DNA of 64,000 bases from Accumulibacter jenkinsii (lineage in GTDB: Bacteria; Pseudomonadota; Gammaproteobacteria; Burkholderiales; Rhodocyclaceae): assembly GCA_036625225.1 (NCBI GenBank), contig JAZKUF010000002.1, positions 372,001 to 436,000 on the forward strand, written 5' to 3'. The translations under genes and the position numbers were made by a program. This document shows, piece by piece, positions 43,601-51,204 of the stretch. The notes beneath the pieces were generated by a model. It had not been told where the DNA came from, did not search any database, and saw only the letters and a list, made by a program, of their open reading frames with translations. Every line of letters starts with the position of its first letter. Positions within the stretch are counted from its first letter, which is position 1.

Positions 43601-45257
43601 CGGCGGCGAAGGCGTAGACGTGGTCCTCAACTCGCTCGCCGGCGAGGCGATCAACCGCAATTTCCAGGTGCTGAAACCCTTTGGCCGCTTCCTCGAACTC
43701 GGCAAGCGCGATTTCTACGAGAACACGAAGGTTGGTCTGCGCCCCTTCCGCAACAACATCAGCTATTTCGGTATCGACGCCGATCAGTTGATGCTGGTGC
43801 GCCCCGAGCTCACCCGCCGCCTCTTCGGCGAAATCATGACGCTCTTTGCCGAGGGTGTACTCCATCCCCTGCCCTATCATGCCTTCGAAGCCGAGGACAT
43901 CGTCGATGCCTTCCGCTACATGCAGCAGGCACGGCAGATCGGCAAGATCGTCGTCACCTATCCACACGGCATCCATCACGTGCACCCGCCGCGGCCAGTC
44001 AGGCACGGGCATCTGCAGCTCGCCGCCGACGCCTCCTACCTCGTCACCGGCGGCCTGCGCGGCTTCGGCCTGCGCACCGCCGAGTGGCTGGCAGCCAGGG
44101 GCGCCCGTCACCTGATCCTGATCAGCCGCAGCGGGGTTCAGGCCGACGAAGCGCGCGCCGCCATCGACCGGCTTGAGGCACAAGGGGTGACGGTTCATGC
44201 CGCCGCCTGCGATGTCACCAGCCGGACGGCGCTCGAGAGCCTGCTCGCCGGGACCGCACGGACGATGCCGGCCCTCAAGGGGATCGTCCATGCCGCCACG
44301 GTGATCGACGACGGACTGGTGCGCAACCTCGACGCCGAGCGGATCGGCCACGTGCTCGAACCGAAGATCCTCGGCGCGCACCATTTGCATGAGCTGACCC
44401 GCGACCTCGCGCTCGATCTCTTCGTCCTCTTTTCGTCGGCGACGACCACTTTTGGCAACCCCGGGCAGGCGAGCTATGTCGCTGCCAATGCCGGCCTCGA
44501 GGCGCTGGCCGAGCATCGCCGCGCCAGCGGACTCGCCGCGACCTGTGTCGGCTGGGGCCCGATCGACGACGTCGGCTTCCTCGCCCGCAACGAAAAGATC
44601 AAGGAAGCCCTGCAAAGCCGGATGGGGGGAACGGCACTCAACTCGGCGATCGCGCTCGATGCCCTCGAGGGCCTGCTGCTTGCCAACCGTTCCGGCCTCG
44701 CGGTGCTCGAACTCGACTGGAAAGCGCTCGGCCGTCTGCTGCCGACCGCCACCAGCCCGAAATTCTGCGAGCTCGCCTGGCAGGGCGAAGACGCGGGCAG
44801 CGACGAGGACCCGGCGCAGGACATCCAGCGCCTGCTCGCCGAACTGCCGGCCGACGAACTGCTGGCCACTTTTGTCGACATCCTGCGCGGCGAAATCGGC
44901 GAGATTCTTCGCGTCGCCCCGGAGAAGATCGATCCGCAGCGGTCGATCTACGACATGGGTCTCGACTCGCTGATGGGTGTCGAACTCGTCCTCGCGCTCG
45001 AAGCGCGTTTCGGCGTCCGCTTGCCGGTCATGGCCCTGAGCCAGAGTCCAACCCTCGCCAAGCTGGCCGAACGGGTGATTCAGCAGTTGCGAGACAACGA
45101 ACACGATGGCGAATCGGCAGCGCAGAAGGAAATGCTCGCGCAGACCGAACAGGTGGCCATGCAGCAGGGTGCCGAACTGTCGCCGGAGTCGATCGCCAGC
45201 CTGGCAGCGGACGTTTGCGCTGCCGCTCCCGATGCCACCAGCCGGATGATCAACTGA
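37602..45257 (+). CDS. rkpA: Single-module reducing polyketide synthase, RkpA-like
   Basis: 2,551 residues, close to the length of rhizobial RkpA. Domains in order: ketosynthase (1-~430, Cys172 in DTACSSS, then EAHGTGT and NLGHLE); acyltransferase (~530-840, GHSVGEVAAAW); dehydratase (~890-1170, HPVLADHVVG); a degenerate methyltransferase-like segment (~1210-1550), where the SAM loop reads VVEISEGTPSF; enoylreductase (~1810-2110, HGAAGGVGIAAIQVAKW); ketoreductase (~2145-2330, SYLVTGGLRGFGLRT); acyl carrier (~2430-2500, GLDSLMG with the pantetheine Ser near 2456). There is no thioesterase, so the chain must be released by a partner. It is one base upstream of an alpha-oxoamine synthase. AGGA precedes the ATG. 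It is expected to make a reduced fatty-acyl-like chain. Confidence 0.85.
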   Translation: MTRRVAITGHSFRLPGTTSSRYWQDLLDGRDLVTEVDPQRWVQDSFLHPNRNHPGTSYTFAAGSIGDVSTFDAAFFGISPREAALIDPQQRLLLEMSWEAIESSGTPPSSLRGSNCGVYIGIASADYSYRMADDPSVVDAATATGNTASIAANRISYAFDLHGPSMAIDTACSSSMVAFHQACRSILSGETTQALAGGVSLHLHPHGFLIFAKASMLSRRGRCNVFDAAGDGYVRSEGGGIFVLKDYEQALADGDPILAIVAATGVNTDGRKSGLTVPSPQAQADLLVQTYARAGIDPAAIDYLEAHGTGTAVGDPIETRAIGDALGKRRPAHQPLPIGSVKSNLGHLETASGVAGLVKALHCLRHRLVPATIGVRTVNPNIRLADWNLDLVTSNRQLKPTGKLIIGVNSFGFGGSNAHVILESACLPLAVAATTLPATDLPLIVSARDGAALKTAARDLAGFLAGQPASAWYDIAHSAAFRRERHELRAIVYGSQPQAIAAALLDFADSSAEASPLETGSALPSPAGPAFIYSGNGSQWAGMGKRLLAEDAGFREAVREVDTLFRRHADHSLADELAGKHGEGRYAFTEIAQPALFALQVGLTQMLRQRGIRPLVVAGHSVGEVAAAWAAGALTLADAVEVIYHRSRLQGSTRGLGQMTAVGLGEAQTRELLDALGLTASLTIAGINSSRGVTVAGTPQLLTRFESALAAKEIFHRRLDLDYAFHGPTMDSIESGVRQELAGLRPHATRLPFYSTVSGDRLPGTQLDAGYWWDNIRQPVHFAQAIAAILATGVNLFIEVGPNPVLRSYLNDALKERAVEGRVLATVIRGDDSPARIQAAASQAMIAGGHVDWPLFFPQPARFVELPTYPWQRERHWHPVTPEAIGLIYRRKVHPLLGYPLPQHELTWENHLDTQLHPVLADHVVGEATIFPGAGFAELALAAALAWPAGEPAAENPGELVEIEELEIRSPLLVGDERSTIIRSEIDPDDGRLTILGREQTSSDPWTVHSVARILREAQATLLQTPFPGLPDRAPDFDRDSHAALTRAVGIAYGPAFQCIDHGWTEGNSVLAVYRIPAAVASQLASTHLHPALLDGAFQLVFQLLKEAIGAHNGVAFVPTRMGRIAFCSGQSEPLFARATLLRHSARSLQAEFALFAADGTPIAVLRDVRFRSVRLSRSAADRLRFLAYHATPAPHPLAAAAAPSIPCTSVRAALTDLVRRAALKGSHRRYSEEVDPLLDILCNRFTRPALQRLSSDGRHLSSQRVRACQEANPETEAWLAHLLALAEDDQLLTVTAKGWEILPDLRQESSAQDIWNSLVADDPDYFQIVHSVGRVGMHLPALLDGSASLAQICPRESSLTTLLRQVLGVGGKQGLGQVLRELIRQGLRDLPEGRRLGVVEISEGTPSFAMDVCVALDFNRGNYAFASPSAATVDEVVGRLRESFPSIETRLLESPPPAASHTLAACAIALVTLDFSSLDQAFAALEHARLCLAPGGSLIVIGQHPARWVDFVFGARQAGWQRSPGERWLSNQRSSFYWQEQLKNIGFADAELFEFSPDTLSGPYLLLGQRPESRQPAARSTRSTLRSWVLVADAAGYSAQLSDQLTRKLQARGDLVIQTTADSAAQIEVLLRETTANYGELDGLVQLTGLAGEAEGSAAKALEHQLARCSIAAEITRACERAKIRTTCWLITANADRKLLPNRAADALASTDAALHGFARTMQNEADRCPLRLVDLELPMAIETAATALDQEFEQADDEQEIILTRSGERYAPRLRSEEHPDARAPAPIEEPTLSLGFQFPGQLRNLRWEAHPRRAPAADQIEVEVRATGLNFRDVMYALGLLSDEAIENGFAGATLGFEFAGVVSQVGSEGSAFSTGDRVVGFGPSSFGNRVLTQAGAISHIPSGISFAAAATIPSTFFTVYYGLHHLARLQADEKVLIHGAAGGVGIAAIQVAKWLGAEIYATAGSDEKRDFLRLLGVDHIFDSRSLAFADQILEQTGGEGVDVVLNSLAGEAINRNFQVLKPFGRFLELGKRDFYENTKVGLRPFRNNISYFGIDADQLMLVRPELTRRLFGEIMTLFAEGVLHPLPYHAFEAEDIVDAFRYMQQARQIGKIVVTYPHGIHHVHPPRPVRHGHLQLAADASYLVTGGLRGFGLRTAEWLAARGARHLILISRSGVQADEARAAIDRLEAQGVTVHAAACDVTSRTALESLLAGTARTMPALKGIVHAATVIDDGLVRNLDAERIGHVLEPKILGAHHLHELTRDLALDLFVLFSSATTTFGNPGQASYVAANAGLEALAEHRRASGLAATCVGWGPIDDVGFLARNEKIKEALQSRMGGTALNSAIALDALEGLLLANRSGLAVLELDWKALGRLLPTATSPKFCELAWQGEDAGSDEDPAQDIQRLLAELPADELLATFVDILRGEIGEILRVAPEKIDPQRSIYDMGLDSLMGVELVLALEARFGVRLPVMALSQSPTLAKLAERVIQQLRDNEHDGESAAQKEMLAQTEQVAMQQGAELSPESIASLAADVCAAAPDATSRMIN

Positions 45258-45258
45258 C

Positions 45259-46608
45259 ATGTCGCGCAAAGGACTGCCTGGACTCACCGCCCAGATCAAG
45301 GACAAACTCATTCAGCAGGCTCTCGAGCGGCGGCTGCGACAGGCCGAGCAGGGCTCCGGCGGCGACGCTCCGGCACGCGCGGCGAACGCCACCGACACGA
45401 CGCCCGAGCAGTATTACCGCTTCTCCCTGCATCCGGGCTACCAGCAGATTCGCATCATCAGCGAAGGCGCCACCCGGCTCGGAATCAACAGTCCGTTCTT
45501 CAAGCTGCACGAAGGCATCGCCGGCGCCGGGACACGGATCGCCGGCCGCGAGTACATCAACTACGCAAGCTACAACTACCTCGGCCTGTCCGGCCACCCG
45601 GCGGTGACGACGGCCGCCAAACTGGCGATCGACCGCTATGGCACCTCGGTCTCCGCGAGCCGGCTGGTCGCCGGCGAGAGACCCTTGCATCGCGAACTCG
45701 AAGAAGCGATCGCCGGGGTCTACGGCGTCGACGACGCGATCACCTTCGTCAGCGGCCACGCAACCAACGTCACGACCATCGGCCACCTCTTCGGGCCGCA
45801 GGATCTGATCCTGCACGACGAACTGATCCACAACAGCGTGCTCCAGGGGATTGCGCTCTCGGGCGCCCGCCGCCTGCCCTTTCCGCACAACGACTGGGCG
45901 ACCCTCGATGCCATCCTGGGCCAGCAGCGCCAGCATTTCCAGCGCGTCCTGATCGTCCTCGAAGGGATCTACAGCATGGACGGCGATTATCCGGAGCTGC
46001 CCCGCTTTGTCGACCTGAAGCACCGCTATCGTGCCTTCCTGATGGTCGACGAAGCCCACTCGTTCGGCGTCATGGGCCGGACCGGCCTCGGCATCCGCGA
46101 GCATTTCGGGCTCGGCGGCGCCGACGTCGACATCTGGATGGGCACCCTGAGCAAGACGCTGGCCGGTTGCGGCGGCTACGTCGCCGGCGAGCGGGCGCTG
46201 GTCGAGCATCTCAAGTTCCTGGCACCGGGCTTTCTCTACAGCGTCGGCATGCCGCCGCCGGTAGCCGCTGCCTCACTGGCAGCCCTGCAATACCTGCAGC
46301 AGGAACCCGAACGGGTCACCCGGCTGCAGCAACGCGGGCGCCTGTTCCTCGCGCAAGCCCGGGCAGCCGGCGTCGATACCGGCCACAGCGTCGGCTTTGC
46401 CGTCATCCCGGCGATTACCGGCAGCTCGATCAAGGCGGCTCGCCTCGCGGCGGCGCTCTTCGAGCAGGGCATCCATGTCCAGCCCATCCTCTACCCGGCA
46501 GTCCCCGAAAAGTCCGCCCGCCTGCGCTTCTTCATCTCGTGCGAGCACAGCGAAGCGCAGATCAGGCAGACGGTTCAGCTGCTCGCCGAAGAACTGGCCC
46601 GCCTGTAA
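45259..46608 (+). CDS. rkpG: PLP-dependent alpha-oxoamine synthase, RkpG-like
   Basis: A 449-residue member of the AONS/KBL/serine palmitoyltransferase family. YINYASYNYLGLSGHPAV, HDELIHNSVLQG, LMVDEAHSFGVMG and GTLSKTLAGCGGY with the PLP lysine Lys299 are all present. An N-terminal extension of about 90 residues goes beyond BioF. Family reaction: decarboxylative condensation of an amino acid with an acyl thioester. Placed one base after the PKS, it probably releases the acyl chain from the carrier domain as an alpha-amino ketone, as in sphingoid-base synthesis. Its 3' end overlaps the convergent transferase gene by 34 bases. Confidence 0.82.
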   Translation: MSRKGLPGLTAQIKDKLIQQALERRLRQAEQGSGGDAPARAANATDTTPEQYYRFSLHPGYQQIRIISEGATRLGINSPFFKLHEGIAGAGTRIAGREYINYASYNYLGLSGHPAVTTAAKLAIDRYGTSVSASRLVAGERPLHRELEEAIAGVYGVDDAITFVSGHATNVTTIGHLFGPQDLILHDELIHNSVLQGIALSGARRLPFPHNDWATLDAILGQQRQHFQRVLIVLEGIYSMDGDYPELPRFVDLKHRYRAFLMVDEAHSFGVMGRTGLGIREHFGLGGADVDIWMGTLSKTLAGCGGYVAGERALVEHLKFLAPGFLYSVGMPPPVAAASLAALQYLQQEPERVTRLQQRGRLFLAQARAAGVDTGHSVGFAVIPAITGSSIKAARLAAALFEQGIHVQPILYPAVPEKSARLRFFISCEHSEAQIRQTVQLLAEELARL

Positions 46609-48158
46609 AGCGTCACGGCGGGCTCGTCGGTAGAGAAGAGTCCCATTTCCTGCAGCAGCAGACCGCCGAGCTGTTCGACCCCGAGATCGCGACGAACGCC
46701 CGCAGCGGCCGCCCCGCCCTTTCGCCAGATGAAGTAATCGGTCGGCCCGGCGGGCGAACCTAGACGGCGGTAGACCTCGGGCAGGATCGGCACGTGGTCG
46801 CCGAACCAGCACAGGGTCCCCGCGCCGGGCAAGGCTTCGAGCGCTGCCCGCAGCCTGCCGGCCATGCGGTCGGCGTTGACCAGATGACGCAGGTAGACGG
46901 TCAGATCATCGCAGCCGGCAGGCGGCGGCGTCGAATAAAAGCGCTCGGCGTCTCCGGCGTGAACCTTTTCCAGATGCAGCGGCCCGTGGTTCTCCATGGT
47001 GATGACGAAGACGAACAGCGGCCGCTCGTGAACTTCGCCGAGCAGCGAACAGACGCGTTCGGCGAGTGCGAGGTCGCTGATATAAGGACCGCTCTTCGCC
47101 GCCCCGGCAAAGTCGCGCAGGTCGATGAACTCGTCGAAGCCCAGTTGCGGGAAGACCTTGTCGCGCGAATAGAAGCTTGCCGCATAGGGGTGTACACAGA
47201 CGGTGCGGTAGCCGCAACTGCTCAGGAAGCCGGCCAGCGTCGCCATTCCCTGGCGCGCCAGCCGACGATAGGGGTTGAAGCGGTGGACCGCGAGCGACTC
47301 GGCGGCGAGGCCCGAGAGAAAGGCAAACTCGGTGCGTACGGTATTCGCACCCCAGGCCGACACCGCCAGTTGCCCGTGCCAGTGTGCGCTTGCCTGCAGA
47401 TCGTCGAATTCGCGCAGGACCTCGCTGCGGATGCCCGGATACAGGCGCCGCACGTCGAAGAAGGACTCGCTCTGCACCACCACCAGATGGGCCATCGCGC
47501 CGACCGATGGGGGCGCGACAGCGATCGGCGCATAGGGCGAAGTCAGCGGGAGGTCGATCAGTTCTTCCTCGCCGTAGCGCCACAGGGCCGCGAGCAGGCC
47601 CAGCTGCCGCAGATCGGCGGCCGCGTCGAAGGTGACGCGAAGTCTTTTCCTCGCCCCCAGCCCGAGCAGCAGCAACCCGAGCAACGTCAGCCCCCCGGCA
47701 AGGGTCAGGAAATCGGCAACCGGGACGCGCGCCAGCAGCGGCTGCTCGATGAGCAGCCCGGCAGCGATGGCGCCAGCCAGGGAGAGGAGCGCCAGCACCG
47801 CCCGGCCGGCGCCGAGAAACGGCAGATAAAGACGGGGATGCTTGAGGGCGTCGCTGAAATACTCGAAATCCTGGAAAATGAACGGTTCGCGCAGCGAATG
47901 GTATTTGGCGTTGCTGACCAGCACCAGAAAGAGCAGGCCGGCAAGCAGCGCGCCGGCGGCAAAGAAGGGTCGGCGCAGAACGAGCAGCAGGCAGACAAAG
48001 AGCAGCAGCCAGAGTCCGAGGTGGAGAGCGAACGCCGCCAGCGGCCGGCGCCAGAAAGGCAGCGACGCCGGCCGCAGCAGACCTTCGATGGCGAGCGACA
48101 CCGCCGCACCGCCAAGCGCCGCCGCGACCACCGACCACAGCGCCAGCGGTTCAGCCAC
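46575..48158 (-). CDS. rkpI: Membrane sulfatase/LtaS-like phosphotransferase, RkpI-like
   Basis: A 527-residue protein: four to five N-terminal transmembrane helices (to ~170), then a periplasmic alkaline-phosphatase/sulfatase-fold domain with VVVQSESFFD, the likely nucleophile Thr273 in GANTVRTEF, ITMENHGPLH and the metal site CWFGDHVP. The architecture is that of LtaS/OpgB/EptA enzymes, which move phosphoglycerol or phosphoethanolamine from phospholipids; a Thr rather than Cys/Ser fits a transferase rather than a sulfatase. GTG start, overlapping the SDR stop by 8 bases. Donor and acceptor are not known. Confidence 0.75.
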   Translation of the reverse strand: MAEPLALWSVVAAALGGAAVSLAIEGLLRPASLPFWRRPLAAFALHLGLWLLLFVCLLLVLRRPFFAAGALLAGLLFLVLVSNAKYHSLREPFIFQDFEYFSDALKHPRLYLPFLGAGRAVLALLSLAGAIAAGLLIEQPLLARVPVADFLTLAGGLTLLGLLLLGLGARKRLRVTFDAAADLRQLGLLAALWRYGEEELIDLPLTSPYAPIAVAPPSVGAMAHLVVVQSESFFDVRRLYPGIRSEVLREFDDLQASAHWHGQLAVSAWGANTVRTEFAFLSGLAAESLAVHRFNPYRRLARQGMATLAGFLSSCGYRTVCVHPYAASFYSRDKVFPQLGFDEFIDLRDFAGAAKSGPYISDLALAERVCSLLGEVHERPLFVFVITMENHGPLHLEKVHAGDAERFYSTPPPAGCDDLTVYLRHLVNADRMAGRLRAALEALPGAGTLCWFGDHVPILPEVYRRLGSPAGPTDYFIWRKGGAAAAGVRRDLGVEQLGGLLLQEMGLFSTDEPAVTLYRRASSSASS

Positions 48159-49041
48159 CGTAAGCGAGCCAGCGCAGGATCCGTTCGGAGAGCGACGGCG
48201 GCAGCATCGCGAGGCACCAGGTCCCCAGGTTCAAGGGGAACGGGAAGCTGATGCGCGACTGGTTGCGCTCCAGCGCGCGCCGGATGTAACGCCCGGCGCG
48301 CTCGGGCGACCACACGAAGGGCTTCGGGCCGGGCATCTCGCGGCACATCCGAGACTCGACATAGCCCGGCATGATGACGCTGACGCGCACCCCGGTCGCG
48401 GCAAGACTGCCGCGCATCGCTTCGCCGTACGACTTCAAAGCGGCCTTGCTGGCACAGTAGCTCGGCGTCACCGGCAGCCCGTAGTAAGCGGCGAGCGAAC
48501 TCATGAGCGCGATCTGCCCTTTGCCGCGAGCGCGCATCGCGGGCAGAACGGCATCGACGGTGGCGATTGCCGCGACGATGTTGACTGCCAGCAATTCCTG
48601 CACATCCTGCCAGCGCTCGCCCTCGCCGTCTGCTCCGGCATGGGTGTTCACACCGGCATTGACGATCACCAGATCGAGCGCTTCGTGGCGCGACAGTTCG
48701 CCAAGCCAGGCCGCCAGGGCGACGCCGTCCCGCAGGTCGAGAAGCTGCGTCAGGACTCTCGCGCCGCGCGCTTCGCAGATCGCCGCGAGTTCCTGCAGCC
48801 GATCGGCGTTGCGCCCCTGCAGGATGAGGGTGCGACCGGGCTCGGCATAGACCGTCGCCAGCCCGCCGCCGAGGCCGCCGGTGGCGCCGGTGATCAAGAC
48901 GCTGGCGGGCGCCGACGTGCCCTTGATCGCCGGACGATGGATCGGGCGACGGTCGCCAAACAGGAGCTGATTCAGGCAATCGCCGAGGCGGGCGAAAAAA
49001 GGCGAGCAGACCCCCTGCAGGAACAGGAAAGAACGTCTCAC
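48151..49041 (-). CDS. rkpH: Short-chain dehydrogenase/reductase, RkpH-like
   Basis: A 296-residue classical SDR: cofactor motif TGATGGLG (51-58), VNAG at 128-130, the catalytic Ser in LMSSLAAYYG and Tyr195-x3-Lys199 in SYCASK. The ~45-residue N-terminal extension and C-terminal hydrophobic stretch suggest membrane association. The GTG start overlaps the kpsC stop (GTGA). It probably reduces the keto group of the product of the oxoamine synthase, as 3-ketosphinganine reductase does. Confidence 0.78.
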   Translation of the reverse strand: MRRSFLFLQGVCSPFFARLGDCLNQLLFGDRRPIHRPAIKGTSAPASVLITGATGGLGGGLATVYAEPGRTLILQGRNADRLQELAAICEARGARVLTQLLDLRDGVALAAWLGELSRHEALDLVIVNAGVNTHAGADGEGERWQDVQELLAVNIVAAIATVDAVLPAMRARGKGQIALMSSLAAYYGLPVTPSYCASKAALKSYGEAMRGSLAATGVRVSVIMPGYVESRMCREMPGPKPFVWSPERAGRYIRRALERNQSRISFPFPLNLGTWCLAMLPPSLSERILRWLAYGG

Positions 49042-51146
49042 GGCCGCAGACCCGGCGTCGCCCAGGCGCGCAACAGGACGACGAGCTTGCGCCACTGGCG
49101 GCGGATCAGGCCGACGCGCAGCTTCTCGAGTTCCCCGCTCGCCGCGAGCGCGTCGCGCGTCTCGAGCAGCCGCCGGAGAACGGCCTCGCAGGTGGTGTAG
49201 CCCTGCAGGTCCCAGTCCCAGTAGACGGGATAGCGCAACAGGGTCCCCGCCACCAGTTCGTCGAGTTGCAGCCGCCGCTCGCGGCGACCCAGGGCGACGC
49301 CGCCGCGCACACGATCCTCGGTGAGACCCCAGCCGGCATAGAAAGGCTGACCATGGACCACTACCCGCTTGCCCCGCAGCAGGGCGTCGAAACCACTGAG
49401 CGAGGTCATGGTGTGCACGACATCGCAGGCGGCGATGCAGCTGACCACCGACAGACGCGTCTCGACCTGGTCTGCCCATTGTTGCGCTTCGGCCATCGCC
49501 AGCTTGCCCGCTCGATTGCCCGACATCACATCGGGATGCGGCTTGTAGACGATGAAGGACGCCGGATGCGCCCGCCGCGCCGCCTGCAGCAGACCGAGGT
49601 TGGTTCTCACCTCGGTACAGCCGCGCACGATCGACGCGTCGTCCTCGACCTGACCCGGCACCAGCACCACCTCCCGGCCTCCGGTGGGCCAGTTCGCCGG
49701 CTCGCGCGGGTCGAGGTTGTACTTGGTGATGCCGTGCTCGACGATGAACGCGCGCACCTGTCGCGCCCGCATCAGCTCGTCGTCGGAAAAACGCGCCGTC
49801 GCCAGGAGGTGCTCGAGATCGGACGGCTGCGTCGGATCGAAATAGAGACCGCGCTGGTCGAGGACCAGCGACAGCGGACGAATGAAATCCGAACCGAGGC
49901 CCACCGAACGGACAAAACCGTCCTCCATGTGCAGCACCCGGGCGCCGCTGCGCGTCGCCAGTTCCTGCAGACCGGCGGGGGCCTCGCTGCCCCAGCAGAC
50001 CAGACAATCCGTTGGCTGGATGGCGAGCGCGGCGGCCGCCGCGACTCCCGGCACGAGAACGACCTTGCCCGGATCGAGCGACAACAGGGGCCTGATGTGC
50101 GCTTCTTTCCAGCGCTGGAAGCCGACACCGATCATCCGGCCGGGGTAGCGGGCGGAGTGCTCGCGCTGGCGCAGCAGCCAGTCGATGACGTGGAAAATGG
50201 TGCCGCGCTGGTGAGTGAGCGGATCCAGATAACGCGCGTAGTGAAAATAGGCGGCAGCGAACAGTTCATCCACCGACCGGGTCCGATGACGCCGCAAAGG
50301 CGGCTGCCGGTCGTCGGTGCTCCCCCAGCCGGCGTACCAGGGCCGGCCGAAGACGGTGACCGGCTTGCCGGCCAGCAGGGCTTCGAAGCCCATGGTCGAG
50401 GTCACCACATAGACCCGATCCATCTGCTCGATCAGGCTCAGCGGATTGATCGCCTGCCGCAGCACGCGCGTGCGCTCGTCGTCCTGCACCTGCGTCAGGT
50501 AACCGCGCTTGTGCCCCGCGCTGACCTCGGGGTGGGTCTTGACGTAGATCATCGCTTGCGGGTTCTCCGCCCGCGCAGCGCCCAGCATGGTCGCGAAGGT
50601 GTCGGCATCGGCGCCGCCCAGGGCCACACTCAGGTCGCCGGCGGTCTGGTCGATGACGAGGACCCGCAAGGCATCGCGGCAGTCGTCCCGGGTCGCTGCG
50701 ACAGGAGGCAGCGGCAGCAGCGCCGACGAGCACAAGGGAGCGTGGTTGTACTTGCTGAGGCGATGTCCGAGCAGCAGCGACTTCGCCCGAGCCACCTCGT
50801 CGACCAACCCGGCCAGCACATCGGCGGCGGAATTGAGCAGGCGCTCGAGCGCCGAGGGGCGCGTGCTGTCGTAGTAGATCCCTTCTTCGTCGACCACCAG
50901 CGAGAGGGGCGGGAAGTGCTCACCACTGCCCGACGAGCGCAGATAACCGTCTTCCAGCGCGATGAAGCCGATCCCCCGGCGTCTGGCAAGCGCGCGCGAG
51001 CGCAGCGTGGACGGCCGGTAACCCCAGCCGGCCATTGCCCTGAATTTTCGGCGGGCAGGCCAGCGGCCGAGGTAAGTCACTTCCTCACCGACCAGGGTGC
51101 TCAGGAACGGCAGGCGAAGAATGCCGCGCGAGGTGACGCCTAGCAT
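49038..51146 (-). CDS. kpsC: Capsule polysaccharide beta-Kdo glycosyltransferase KpsC (RkpJ-like)
   Basis: 702 residues containing two homologous halves, each with the KpsC-type blocks: FIALEDGYLRSSG, IYVKTHPEV and FGRPWYAGWG in the first, and VLHMEDGFVRSVGLGSD, IVYKPHPDV and HGQPFYAGWGLTED in the second. In group 2 capsules, KpsC with KpsS builds the poly-beta-Kdo linker on a lyso-phosphatidylglycerol at the inner face of the membrane. It is followed by the SDR with a 4-base overlap and preceded by the Kdo-synthesis genes, which supply its donor. Confidence 0.9.
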   Translation of the reverse strand: MLGVTSRGILRLPFLSTLVGEEVTYLGRWPARRKFRAMAGWGYRPSTLRSRALARRRGIGFIALEDGYLRSSGSGEHFPPLSLVVDEEGIYYDSTRPSALERLLNSAADVLAGLVDEVARAKSLLLGHRLSKYNHAPLCSSALLPLPPVAATRDDCRDALRVLVIDQTAGDLSVALGGADADTFATMLGAARAENPQAMIYVKTHPEVSAGHKRGYLTQVQDDERTRVLRQAINPLSLIEQMDRVYVVTSTMGFEALLAGKPVTVFGRPWYAGWGSTDDRQPPLRRHRTRSVDELFAAAYFHYARYLDPLTHQRGTIFHVIDWLLRQREHSARYPGRMIGVGFQRWKEAHIRPLLSLDPGKVVLVPGVAAAAALAIQPTDCLVCWGSEAPAGLQELATRSGARVLHMEDGFVRSVGLGSDFIRPLSLVLDQRGLYFDPTQPSDLEHLLATARFSDDELMRARQVRAFIVEHGITKYNLDPREPANWPTGGREVVLVPGQVEDDASIVRGCTEVRTNLGLLQAARRAHPASFIVYKPHPDVMSGNRAGKLAMAEAQQWADQVETRLSVVSCIAACDVVHTMTSLSGFDALLRGKRVVVHGQPFYAGWGLTEDRVRGGVALGRRERRLQLDELVAGTLLRYPVYWDWDLQGYTTCEAVLRRLLETRDALAASGELEKLRVGLIRRQWRKLVVLLRAWATPGLRP

Positions 51147-51204
51147 GTCGACCGTTCGCGATCCTTCACGGGGCCGGCCAGGAAACGCTGACCAGCGGAA
51201 CGGA